This document shows positions 9,001 to 17,468 of a DNA stretch of 64,000 nucleotides, piece after piece (within the stretch, counting starts at the first letter, position 1; every line of letters begins with the position of its first letter). Where the stretch lies: positions 248,001 to 312,000 of the forward strand of contig CABIZB010000001.1 of NCBI GenBank assembly GCA_902363145.1, given 5' to 3'. Under the pieces are notes generated by a model, which was not told the DNA's origin, ran no database searches, and saw only the letters and a program-made list of their open reading frames with translations. The DNA is from Oscillospiraceae bacterium. Lineage in GTDB: Bacteria > Bacillota > Clostridia > Oscillospirales > Ruminococcaceae. The translations under genes and the position numbers were made by a program.

Positions 9001-12000
9001 CTCAGAATGGAAACGGTGACTTTGCGGGCTTTGTAACCAATGCTACAGGCTGCTGGAAGGTATATGACGTAAATATTGAAGGAATAACTGTAAGCGGCGC
9101 TTCGGCTGCTTCTTTTGGTATGCTTGTAAATAAGGGCGTTTACAAATATGATAGTATTACAACGGCGCTTTATCTTGAGACAGAAAGCGAAAATGCCTAT
9201 AAAATCGGCAGTGCCGTTATCAGTATCGGTTTAAATACCATTTATGATGAGATCATAGCTACCTGCTCGGGCAGCTTTGATGATGAAGATGCTGTTCTTT
9301 GGAATGATACGTGCGCTGTTGTTTCAATACACACAAGCGGCGGAGCTGTAACAATGGACGGTGCAGGCTGTAATACTTATCAGAATCAGACCTCTGTAAA
9401 AAAGGCAAATCCCTATTCCAGATACTATTATGATCTTGATGTTATCAGAGGTAAGAATGTTTCTGAGCGTACCGATGCCGAAAAGCTTATGCTGTGGAGC
9501 GTAAATCTGTATGCTTACAGCAATATCAAGCAGTATTTCAATGATGCTTTTAATAAGACTTCTATCCCCGCAGGCAATTATGATATGACGGGCTATTCCT
9601 ACTATCCCGTAGATATGCCGTCAGGCATGAATATTGCGGACGGAGCAGTCTTCACATTCTGCAATGATAAGATAGTAAACGGTGAAAAGCCTGCCGTCGG
9701 CGAAAGGTCGCAGCATTATCTTATGCACTGCGGACTTTTCAGAAATTCTGACGGAAACATAACAGCGGGCAATATCACATTTTCGGGCACTGTCGGTGCA
9801 GATACCGACTACAGCGGAGCTATGTTCTGCGGAACTGTTATGGGCTCGGTAAACAGCACAGCAAAAGCTGTCCTGAATGGCATTGTTCTTGACGGCATAA
9901 GAGTAAACAGCACCGAGAGCACAGCTCCATTGCTTATAAATAAAATAGACAGCTATACTGCCCTTGAACTCAGCAATGTAAGCACTACCGAGAAATACAG
10001 GACAGAAAATATCTCTGCTGCCGCTTCAAGCCTTATCGGCGATGTGGGCAGCAGAGACGGAAACTCCAAGGATATCAAGCTCACATTCAGCGGACTTACT
10101 CTGGACGGCAGAAAAGCAGCGGTATCCGACACTGCAGTAAATGCAGCTCTCAGCAAAGCATATAATACCGATATGTCAATTTTCAGCAAGGCAATTCTGC
10201 TCAACAGCTTCAGATTTAAAGCAGGAAGCAACTGCTCGGGTACATATAATTTCAGGCGTGATGAGGACTGGGACGAAGATTCTGCCAAGCATAACGTTGC
10301 ATATGGCATGGAAATATCAGGCTCCAAGGAATACAAGGATATGCAGAAAATGTATTTCAAGAGCGATTCCTACACCGATCCCACAGGCGAAGATGCTGAA
10401 TATGATTTCAGCAGTTTTCTGCCCTATGTTGCGGCATCTTACAGCAAAAATAATTATCATGAGATAAAGGTCAATCAGACCGCTCTGGCAGAGCTGGACA
10501 CAGGCTGCGGAACCTACAATGACCCCTACATAATAAGTCAGGGAAAGCAGCTGGAGCTTCTTGACAAGATACTCAGCAACAACCTTGGCGACAGCGAGGA
10601 CGGCGCAGTTGTAAACTATCAGGAGAACAGCTATTCAGCATGGTGCAATGAGAAAAACAGCCATAAGGTTCTGTTATGGGATGCCGAAAGCAGCTGCTTT
10701 AGATCTGAGGACGGCACAACAAGTATTAAGCTTGCCGACATGCAGAAGACGCTTGCATCGGCTTACTATATGCTTGGCAATGATGTAACCATAACCTCGG
10801 CTGACTTTGTGGGAATAGGAAAAAATGTGCCGTTTAAGGGAGCGGTATTCGGCAATGGTCATGCCATAACCAATGAAACTGTCCAGCCTCTTATTTATCA
10901 GAGCACAGGTGCGGTCATAAAGGATATCACCGTTAATGTAACCGCCAATTTTAAAGGAAAGTTTTCCGCAGCTGCTGACAGCAAGTATGAAACTGACGGC
11001 AACGGCACAACTGCATTTTACGGCGGAGTTATCGGCATAGTAAACGGCGGCGACAACATTATTGATAATGTAAGCGTTGAATTTACAAATGCGGGAACTA
11101 TTGACATTAAATCGGGTACTAATTACGGCAACAAGGCTGTTGGCGGATACATCGGCGTTATCAGATACGGCGGAGTTATTTTCCGCAATATGGACAATGC
11201 TTCACATTCGGGAATTACCGCCGGCATGAATAACATATTCGGAAGCAACGCTCTGCTTTACTGTAATCCCATTATCGGAAGAGTTATTGACGGCTTTGCT
11301 GTGACCGAGACTTCTGCATTCAACGGAGCAGAAGATAAGGTCACTATGAAGAACGGCACAAAGAACTATTCCATTGCGGATATCAGCACGGCTGCCGATA
11401 AAATAAGCTTTGAAAGTAATGACACAAACTCAGGCACAATAAAGATCAGCGATTCCCAGCAGCTTTTTATTCTGAGCTGTATCTCTATGAGCGGTGCGGG
11501 AAGCGCAGATTCAAGCGGATATTCCAAGTTTAGCTACGGTGAGAATAAAATGGTCCGTCATGCACTTTACAGCGATATAGGTACAGATGACTCTGAGGGT
11601 AACACGTCTGATTATGCTGTTGCAAAGACTGACGCTTATGTGAAAAACACAGTTCCGTACATCATATACAAATACACAAATGCAATTAGCGGCTCATATC
11701 CTGCAAGGAACCTGACAAACCACAATTTTGCATTTGATATCGACCTTGCCAAGAACACATATGAACTTCCCGACGGCTTCCGTGGTATCGGTTCGCTCAA
11801 CAGCTCCGATGCTGATATGGCAATGCACATCAACAGCCTGAACGGAAACGGTTCGACTGTTAAGCTGAATATGAGCTTTTACAGGTATGGAAAAGATTAT
11901 GATCGGTATTATAACGATATTAACATCAATAATACAACTTCCGTTGATTGTAAAACCGGATTGGGCTTGTTCAACAATCTTATTCAATCAAGTGATAATG

Positions 12001-15000
12001 AAAACAATACAATTTCAAATCTTACCATCAGCGGTCATGTCGATTATGAGTATTATAAAGATCACAGTGGAAAGAAAAATATTATTTATGAGAATAATAG
12101 TTCTTTCAGCTGTGTAGGTGCTTTGGCGGGTGTAGGCAGTAATTTGCGACTTGATAAGATACAGCTGGAGAAGCTTAGTGTTAATTCGTGTTTTGTTTCA
12201 GGAGGAATAGTCGGCTTTGCAAAGAAACTTGTTCAAATTAAAGACTTGAAATCAGATGATCTGAACGTTAGTGCCAATTTCTTTTCAGGCGGAATAATTG
12301 GAATTGCAGGAAATTGCAATGTGAAGATCGATGGCAGTTCCGATTCAGAAGGATTGATCAGGGGTTCAATTACTTCAGGATCAATAAGTCTGGTCGGTGA
12401 TACAAGCCGTGGTGAAGGTGCATCATTATATGGTGTTGGTATTGGTGCTGCCACTGTTATCGGAGCTTTCCTAAATACCAATAATACTGTGTTAACAAGT
12501 TTATCGGTGACAAACATCAACATAGAAGATCTGGACATCAGTGCACCTCTAATAGGAAGAGCAATGTTAGGCGGTATTGTTGGCTGCTGCGGAAATACTA
12601 CTGCAAAAAATATTCAAAGCCGAATACAGAATGTTGATATTAAAAATGTGGATATCAATAAAGAGGTCAAGAGATTTGCTTTTAACGGAGGGATTATTGG
12701 ACTGGTCAAGGAGGGTGTAAAGAAATGTGAAATAAGCAATGTGAAGATAATCGGTGATAAGAATAATAAAAATACCATAACCGGTTACAGGCACAGTGGC
12801 GGTATTATAGGGTTGACTTCAAGTGATACAATAATTGACAACTGTTTGATTGAGAATTACGAAATAGTCACAGACGAATACGGAGAAGATGTAGGAGGTA
12901 TAGTTGGAAAAATAAATGATAATAAAAGCACTTTGATTGTAAAAAACAGCAAAATCTCGGATTGTGTAATAAAAATCAATGATAATAACAGTAAGAACAG
13001 TGATGGCACTTATTCGGGTGGAATTGTCGGAAAAATGGCTAAAAATTCTTGCTTATATGGCTATAACATTTCATTGGATAATGTTCAGTTTAAAAATAAT
13101 GAAAATAAAAAAGCAGGAGCAGGTGAGATATGCGGCTATATGCAGAACAATACCAAGGTGAAAGTGGTTGGCATCAGCGCAAGAAAAGGTGAGAGCGGAA
13201 TTCCCGCTAATATAATAAGCAAAAAAGACAACATAAATACTGCTCCATCGCTCTGTATCTACGCTGACTATAACGGCAGCTGCCTTGATGAGCCGGCTGC
13301 AAATAAAGAGGCTTCAACTATCAGCAGCGACAGCAATGTTGACGACATGGGAGCATATCCCTATGTAACGGTAAATCCCAAGAATGTTATTGACAAGACT
13401 GCCGACAGTCCTAAGTTCCTTACAGGCGACGGTGCTGACAAATCGGCGGTTGAGGCTATCATAGCCGATATCAGTAAGGGTATGGGTTACATAAATGCTG
13501 CCGATGAGTACAATGATGTCTTCCAAAAGTATGAGGGGAAGCTTACAACCTTCAATGAGAAAACAGGTGCGTCAGTTCCCGATGATTTCTCGGTACTGCT
13601 CATAAATGAGTCCAACTACAGAAAAATCACCGAAATGCTCAACAGCTTTATACATATCCTTACAAATGATACATCTATCAGCAGCTATGCTCAGACAGGC
13701 AGCAGTGTTTTTAGTGTTGACATAATGCCAATGAGACTGAATGAGACAAGCGGAGCTTTTGAATCAGGGGAGAACTTTACCAAGACGCTGGAATACAAAA
13801 ACGGTTATTTCAGAATGACCAACATGGATTATGACAGCAATTACAAGCAGTTTACCCTGATAGACATTCAGTATCTTGACCCTGCCGATACCTCAAAGAC
13901 TGCATATCATCTGTACATTCCCGTTTATGTTGAAAAAATGCTGAATTTTGATTTCATGGCAGCCGCTCTTTCGGGAACGACTTACAATGTAAGCGCATAT
14001 ACCGACGGCAATCCTGTTCTTGAAAACTATGGCACTCCTATTACAGCGCACGTTACATATTCTTACAAGAGAACTGCTGAGGAATGGCAGAATGTTATCA
14101 ACGGCGGAGAAAATCTGCTTACGGCATACGGAAAGTATGTACTTCTGGAAAGCAAGCAAGACCTGCCCGATGATACAAGTCTGGTGCTGGTGGACAGAAA
14201 CAACGGTTCCAAGGCGTATTATTCCACAATAGGCGAGGCTTTTACCGCCTCTGACGATAAGCTGGACTTTTCTAAGTTCAGCACCTCCGACGGCAAAGGA
14301 TTTGAGCCTGTGACTTTCTGCGATCTGCTGAAAAAAGCGGCAGATATCACAGTTTCGCAAGCTGACGACGGAACACTTGTAAAATGCAGCAATGATATTT
14401 CAAAGGCGACCTTTAAGATAGGAGACGATTATTACAGAAAAAAGACAGAATCCGATACAGATGCCTCATTGCTCTACAGCGTGACCCTTACTGCAAAAGA
14501 GGGCATGACCGATGCTGACGGTATTCTTATTCTTGATGAGGATTATTATATCAGCTTTTTCACCAAGGCTGACAACAGCGAGCCAATGAGAAACATCACC
14601 ATGAAATGCGGCTCAAGGCTCGGTGATACTGATATGACTCCCTCACGTCTGGATAACGAAAGTGCATCGGAGAGTATGGTGCATATGATACTCGGAAATC
14701 TGTATGACCAGACCTTTACTTTCAGGACTACCGGCGACCAGGTCATCAACGACAGTAACCGAGTGCTAAAAGCCGAGCTTACCGCTACCATCTCCTTGAA
14801 GTCGGAAAGTGCGGAAAATGTCAAGTCATACCTTAATTATGACTCGATAAAACTGTATCACGGTTTTGTTATTGAAGCCACAAGAACAGACGAAAGCGGC
14901 ACGGACAAGGGTATAAAGGGAAATCCCAGCGTTTCGGGCACATATAAGATAGGCAGCACGGAATACGCTAAGAATTTCTCCAACACGGATTCAGTGATAA

Positions 15001-15818
15001 TGGTATCGGGAGGAACAGAGGAAGCTCCTTTGGACATCAAAGCTCGGCTGATAAGCGGCAGTGTTACCATTACCTGCGATGATATGGTGATAACTTATCC
15101 GGACGGCGAAAGTATTATTGCCCAGTTTCCGGAGCGTAAGGATCGGGACGATACCTACGGAGTTACATTGTCGGCAAGTTCAAACCTTGCTTATGTTTCC
15201 GATAACATTGAGCAGAGCAAGATGTCTGAAAGCAGGAGCGACAGCAACGGCAAATCATACTATCGTGAAAATATTGAGGCTGCCACACTGAGCTACAATC
15301 TCCCTTCAAATTCACCCAATGAGATGATAAGGCTCGGTATCAACGGCCTTGATACCAATGACAAGATCACGGCAGTGGGTTATTACAATGTTCTCAACCT
15401 GCCTGAGTCTGCCATCAGCAAGGCGAAAAAGGTAAGCTTTACGCTTTCGCTGTATCAAAAGACAGACAGCGGTATCTATGATGCTGTTCCGATAGCGGAA
15501 TATCTTGAGAACATAATACTTTATGACAAAAACGGTACAGCCAAAGCCCCTGTATCAAGCGGAGATTCTTATGAGTATGTATTTGACAGGGAAACCGAGC
15601 TGAATTATGAAGCAGGCTCGTTTGAAGTGATATCAAGCTACTCTGTAATAACAGGCGGGGCTTTTGAAAGCAAGGGAAAAACATATTCCAACTACAAGGT
15701 CCAGCTTACTGCCCAGCTGCTTGATGAGAACGGTGAGCCTATTGAAAATTCAGGCTGCAGTGACTATATAATTTATACAAATGCTAAAATCAATTCGCAG
15801 CTAATATCGGTGGGCTGA
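6099..15818 (+). CDS. Giant secreted GLUG-repeat surface protein (3239 aa)
   Basis: Start ATG at 6099 is preceded by ATAGGAGC. An N-terminal signal peptide (about 1-43) is followed by a Thr/Asp/Glu-rich low-complexity linker (about 44-125). A very long array then carries repeated motifs such as FGGLIGTYLS, FGGLMGKADD, FGGIAGYAD and SGGIIGLTS. These match the GLUG-type motif seen in large bacterial adhesins, with a predicted beta-helix or beta-solenoid. The last 700 residues lack these repeats and look like stacked beta domains. No LPxTG sorting signal, membrane anchor or dockerin is visible at the C-terminus, so attachment may depend on the other proteins of this locus. Residues about 1927-2357 are coded by markedly AT-richer DNA. 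The role as an adhesin or fibre is an inference. Confidence 0.88.
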   Translation: MKYRSKSRFTALLTAIAMIASNFTASSPVSRYVLNEINVSAADGAEGETTTAPQETTVTTVTGEADVPNDTEQSDSSSETAVTEVSQNDSTNTADDTDGTSVPSDDTTVPDGTEDDAAEDDGDNADDTSVSDNVITINTSEQFVEYSKNYEADPAKYQNIDVSIAITSGNLDNLVGFVSIGTAQYPFAANIKVTSDSEFKLTLDQPLFAYIYDSANINTDVIISRSLPVSGDVSDSALFAEHVIHDTEKNTTAQWSVSLMNAEAAFSSVIGTLGENVNAKLTITNNADSVSVSGSGSAGLACGRMEKNSSLTVITSGSASYNVSSSSGNAGGMIGTMADGSAFTLNNEFALTGEVTAAGYAGGLVGYAENASVSFEGTAMVSGTVGGALATGGVFGYYKSSEAENSFDISRYAVSCTLNGENSGGLFGKLENSGNMTINKSNTEAADISVNRTSSDKQIFGGLIGTYLSESTSNSLTISGISVSADNSAGGAEYFGGLMGKADDDSYIRLENVSVSASGCKNVTSFGGIAGYADKAFIDAENVTVNTNGDFIGGGVIGNMNGGVLRLGGTTDLTGTKAAGGGQIIGTRGAALIYAQNGWQLNRGEAASFDDIGTWGEVLRLSSSLREDNIFNINETEHTVTVKRAGTTVGSLAEFAVLALNMQLNSGISSDSTLLFESTSTTSTSLLSSDITLNCNIDLSGTGITGLTRDDGENDAYTGTFNGSGHTITLAVGEPYGYRSNTALAAGDASDGNGRIYRHYYSGLFAKTENITFNNLIVDGIINVKYTDNARYYIGGLSALHSGNITVQDLTVQENINVSGNTGNYCFVGGIAGQAAENSSPAIVVSGSTISPEINCSGNANFICGGAFAEIGQNDKFSVTADNVKLGAAVTNSSTAGSKKVGGFIGNISSNNGAASDRTISLTNITIDSENVTSAYGGALLGESWNNCEVSVGSETEKGITVKSAEVTQNGNGDFAGFVTNATGCWKVYDVNIEGITVSGASAASFGMLVNKGVYKYDSITTALYLETESENAYKIGSAVISIGLNTIYDEIIATCSGSFDDEDAVLWNDTCAVVSIHTSGGAVTMDGAGCNTYQNQTSVKKANPYSRYYYDLDVIRGKNVSERTDAEKLMLWSVNLYAYSNIKQYFNDAFNKTSIPAGNYDMTGYSYYPVDMPSGMNIADGAVFTFCNDKIVNGEKPAVGERSQHYLMHCGLFRNSDGNITAGNITFSGTVGADTDYSGAMFCGTVMGSVNSTAKAVLNGIVLDGIRVNSTESTAPLLINKIDSYTALELSNVSTTEKYRTENISAAASSLIGDVGSRDGNSKDIKLTFSGLTLDGRKAAVSDTAVNAALSKAYNTDMSIFSKAILLNSFRFKAGSNCSGTYNFRRDEDWDEDSAKHNVAYGMEISGSKEYKDMQKMYFKSDSYTDPTGEDAEYDFSSFLPYVAASYSKNNYHEIKVNQTALAELDTGCGTYNDPYIISQGKQLELLDKILSNNLGDSEDGAVVNYQENSYSAWCNEKNSHKVLLWDAESSCFRSEDGTTSIKLADMQKTLASAYYMLGNDVTITSADFVGIGKNVPFKGAVFGNGHAITNETVQPLIYQSTGAVIKDITVNVTANFKGKFSAAADSKYETDGNGTTAFYGGVIGIVNGGDNIIDNVSVEFTNAGTIDIKSGTNYGNKAVGGYIGVIRYGGVIFRNMDNASHSGITAGMNNIFGSNALLYCNPIIGRVIDGFAVTETSAFNGAEDKVTMKNGTKNYSIADISTAADKISFESNDTNSGTIKISDSQQLFILSCISMSGAGSADSSGYSKFSYGENKMVRHALYSDIGTDDSEGNTSDYAVAKTDAYVKNTVPYIIYKYTNAISGSYPARNLTNHNFAFDIDLAKNTYELPDGFRGIGSLNSSDADMAMHINSLNGNGSTVKLNMSFYRYGKDYDRYYNDININNTTSVDCKTGLGLFNNLIQSSDNENNTISNLTISGHVDYEYYKDHSGKKNIIYENNSSFSCVGALAGVGSNLRLDKIQLEKLSVNSCFVSGGIVGFAKKLVQIKDLKSDDLNVSANFFSGGIIGIAGNCNVKIDGSSDSEGLIRGSITSGSISLVGDTSRGEGASLYGVGIGAATVIGAFLNTNNTVLTSLSVTNINIEDLDISAPLIGRAMLGGIVGCCGNTTAKNIQSRIQNVDIKNVDINKEVKRFAFNGGIIGLVKEGVKKCEISNVKIIGDKNNKNTITGYRHSGGIIGLTSSDTIIDNCLIENYEIVTDEYGEDVGGIVGKINDNKSTLIVKNSKISDCVIKINDNNSKNSDGTYSGGIVGKMAKNSCLYGYNISLDNVQFKNNENKKAGAGEICGYMQNNTKVKVVGISARKGESGIPANIISKKDNINTAPSLCIYADYNGSCLDEPAANKEASTISSDSNVDDMGAYPYVTVNPKNVIDKTADSPKFLTGDGADKSAVEAIIADISKGMGYINAADEYNDVFQKYEGKLTTFNEKTGASVPDDFSVLLINESNYRKITEMLNSFIHILTNDTSISSYAQTGSSVFSVDIMPMRLNETSGAFESGENFTKTLEYKNGYFRMTNMDYDSNYKQFTLIDIQYLDPADTSKTAYHLYIPVYVEKMLNFDFMAAALSGTTYNVSAYTDGNPVLENYGTPITAHVTYSYKRTAEEWQNVINGGENLLTAYGKYVLLESKQDLPDDTSLVLVDRNNGSKAYYSTIGEAFTASDDKLDFSKFSTSDGKGFEPVTFCDLLKKAADITVSQADDGTLVKCSNDISKATFKIGDDYYRKKTESDTDASLLYSVTLTAKEGMTDADGILILDEDYYISFFTKADNSEPMRNITMKCGSRLGDTDMTPSRLDNESASESMVHMILGNLYDQTFTFRTTGDQVINDSNRVLKAELTATISLKSESAENVKSYLNYDSIKLYHGFVIEATRTDESGTDKGIKGNPSVSGTYKIGSTEYAKNFSNTDSVIMVSGGTEEAPLDIKARLISGSVTITCDDMVITYPDGESIIAQFPERKDRDDTYGVTLSASSNLAYVSDNIEQSKMSESRSDSNGKSYYRENIEAATLSYNLPSNSPNEMIRLGINGLDTNDKITAVGYYNVLNLPESAISKAKKVSFTLSLYQKTDSGIYDAVPIAEYLENIILYDKNGTAKAPVSSGDSYEYVFDRETELNYEAGSFEVISSYSVITGGAFESKGKTYSNYKVQLTAQLLDENGEPIENSGCSDYIIYTNAKINSQLISVG

Positions 15819-15832
15819 TATAGCATATTGGC

Positions 15833-15870
15833 AAATGCACTTTTTCGCTTCGGCGGGAGAGTGCATTTTT
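15833..15870 (+). terminator. Rho-independent terminator of the SipW locus
   Basis: AAATGCACT pairs with AGTGCATTT around a GC-rich loop and is followed by T residues. It lies 15 bp after the stop of the giant surface-protein gene. Confidence 0.85.
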
Positions 15871-15981
15871 CTGTGCCATAAAAAGAGCAGCAGTCAAATT
15901 AGGCTTGAATTTGCATAAAAAACGCCCCTTACTTTGCAATATACAAAATAAGAAGCGTTATATACGAAATATATATGCTGA

Positions 15982-16081
15982 TACTAATCACCAATAAAAC
16001 TATAGACAAAAAATCATCGCATAATCCATATACGCAAGATTATGCTCAATTTTTTGTATAGTTTTTAATTGGTGCTTAGTA
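15982..16081 (+). repeat. MITE-2 copy A (100 bp)
   Basis: Terminal inverted repeats are TACTAATCACCAATAAAA and its near inverse ending in GGTGCTTAGTA; the body is an imperfect palindrome. The flanking duplication is TGA (15979-15981 and 16082-16084). The other att-like repeat at 34490-34742 lacks the element at this point, which serves as an empty-site control and confirms insertion. It is identical by eye to 42143-42242. Confidence 0.93.
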
Positions 16082-16210
16082 TGAAAAGAAGTCCGTAACT
16101 CGGATTTTTTACCCTTTGCGTATATCATAGCTTTGATATATTTTTCTTGATTAAGCAAAAAATGCAATTTTGAAAAAAGCCGCCAAACGACGTATTGAAG
16201 CCGTTTAAAA

Positions 16211-16264
16211 TCAGTCTTCTTCCTCTTCCTCAGGCATATCCCAGTTGTGATATACGTTCTGAAC
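16211..16264 (-). pseudogene. 3' fragment of yebC
   Basis: This encodes the last 17 residues of YebC (VQNVYHNWDMPEEEEED) in the same frame and orientation as the intact gene at 34689-35432, after which similarity stops. It is the remote half of the island's direct repeat and has no start codon. Confidence 0.85.
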
Positions 16265-16368
16265 GCTTTTTATTACAGTAAAGCTGTAATCTATCGAAGC
16301 ATACGTTATAGCCATTTCAGCATAAAACAAAGTACAGAATCTTATTAAGTGTATATTGATATTTGCGG

Positions 16369-16396
16369 AAAAAGACTTTCCGTCATTGGGGAAAGT
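16369..16396 (-). terminator. Terminator at the left end of the island genes
   Basis: On the minus strand ACTTTCC pairs with GGAAAGT over an 8-base loop and is followed by CTTTTT. It lies about 50 bp beyond the stop of the last minus-strand island gene. Confidence 0.6.
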
Positions 16397-16447
16397 ATAT
16401 CATATGTGAGCAGCTTCTGTCAAGCTGAATGATGATATACATAGAAA

Positions 16448-16873
16448 TTATTTTATATCATAGCCTTTCTTTTTTAATCCCTGCACTAAAGCTTCTTCAA
16501 AATCTCTATTTTTCTTCAAGTTATCAGATGTTTCAGAATAAAAATCTCTTCCTTGCGGATACCCTAAAACACCACGATTAACGACGATATCATCAAGCCT
16601 GTAATCTGTTCTTCCATTATTGAGAGGTGCATTATCAATAAGCATAATGCCGTTTTCAATCGGTAATGAAGTCATATTATTTATATCTGATAAGCCGCCA
16701 TTGTCTTTTCTTCGGTTATAGTACAGGGGAGTGTATTTGTCATAAACTGCCGTTTCCACTGCTTTTTTCATGTTTTTCTTAGCTGCCTTAGCAACTTCCT
16801 TTTGCATTACTTTTTTTATATCCCTTTCAGCATATGCCAGCAGGGAATTTAAATTGTCAAATTCTTTTGCCAT
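16448..16873 (-). CDS. Small phage-type protein, unknown function
   Basis: A 141-residue protein with a helical, Lys/Ala-rich N-terminus (LLAYAERDIKKVMQKEV) and a polar C-terminus. The start ATG is preceded by GGAGGTAAT. It lies downstream of the tape-measure gene in the same orientation, 12 bp after its neighbour. The N-terminal pattern resembles HK97 gp10-like or minor tail proteins, but that is only a resemblance. It is probably co-transcribed with the 162-residue gene upstream. Confidence 0.7.
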   Translation of the reverse strand: MAKEFDNLNSLLAYAERDIKKVMQKEVAKAAKKNMKKAVETAVYDKYTPLYYNRRKDNGGLSDINNMTSLPIENGIMLIDNAPLNNGRTDYRLDDIVVNRGVLGYPQGRDFYSETSDNLKKNRDFEEALVQGLKKKGYDIK

Positions 16874-16885
16874 AATTACCTCCGT

Positions 16886-17374
16886 TTAAAAGTTCTTTAA
16901 GTTCATAACACTGCCATCGGGGAATGTAATCGCCGTGACTTCTTCCGATGAACCGCCCTTATCCTTGACAGTCAGAGTAAATACCCTTGTCTCTTCCGTC
17001 TTGTCGGAAAGTAGCCAAGTCTCGGTTACTGTGCATTTCTCGGAGTCATATTCCACACTTGACGGGTGATCAAACTCATAGTCGGTTATAACCTCTGCAT
17101 ACTTATTCCTGTAGTCATGATTCGGCAGATACAGCCTTACCCTCTGACCTACAGTCGTAATATTGCTTTTCTTTGCATCTATCATATAAGCGGCGCCCTC
17201 GGTCTGGATTTCCCATTGAACCGTGCCGTCATTTTTGGTTTGCTGATCTGAAACAAAACCGATGAGGGTTTTGTCGTAGCCTGCCTTTTTGAGTGAATCG
17301 GCAGACAAAGAATTAGGTTTTTGTATAATGTTTGTGCCTAACGCACTAATTCGATTGCTCAAATCCTTCTTCAT
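16886..17374 (-). CDS. Small phage-type protein, probable beta-rich tail-associated protein
   Basis: A 162-residue protein preceded by GAAAGGAATG on the minus strand. After a polar N-terminus it looks beta-rich, with TVGQRVRLYLPNHDYRNKY resembling an OB-like segment found in some phage base-plate or tail proteins. It lies between the tape-measure gene and the 141-residue gene. No family is assigned with certainty. Confidence 0.7.
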   Translation of the reverse strand: MKKDLSNRISALGTNIIQKPNSLSADSLKKAGYDKTLIGFVSDQQTKNDGTVQWEIQTEGAAYMIDAKKSNITTVGQRVRLYLPNHDYRNKYAEVITDYEFDHPSSVEYDSEKCTVTETWLLSDKTEETRVFTLTVKDKGGSSEEVTAITFPDGSVMNLKNF

Positions 17375-17436
17375 AAATACATTCCTTTCTTGTCATAAGT
17401 GCCTACTTGACCTCATGCAGTCTCGCAGACAGAAAT

Positions 17437-17460
17437 AGGGGAGCCCATAAAGAGCTCCCT
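17437..17460 (-). terminator. Possible terminator after the tape-measure gene
   Basis: GGGAGC (17439-17444) pairs with GCTCCC (17454-17459). The U tract on the minus strand is poor (CTATTT), so termination may be partial, leaving some read-through to the two small genes downstream. Confidence 0.4.
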
Positions 17461-17468
17461 TTGTAAAA

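Larger units (their letters stand above)
15908..16264. repeat. Left direct repeat of the island (attL-like), interrupted by MITE-2
   Basis: This copy corresponds to 34490-34742 at the other end of the island with only a few differences. It contains the ribosome binding site and first three codons of an integrase reading frame (minus strand, ATGCAAATT, then a stop two codons later), the int-yebC intergenic region and the last codons of yebC. A 100-bp MITE-2 plus its target duplication is the only large interruption. Homology ends sharply at 16264. The exact crossover point inside the repeat cannot be told from this sequence. Confidence 0.82.

Noticed and set aside
15500..15818. LPxTG or dockerin anchor at the end of the giant surface protein
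   Set aside because: The C-terminus has no sorting motif, hydrophobic tail or dockerin-type calcium repeat.
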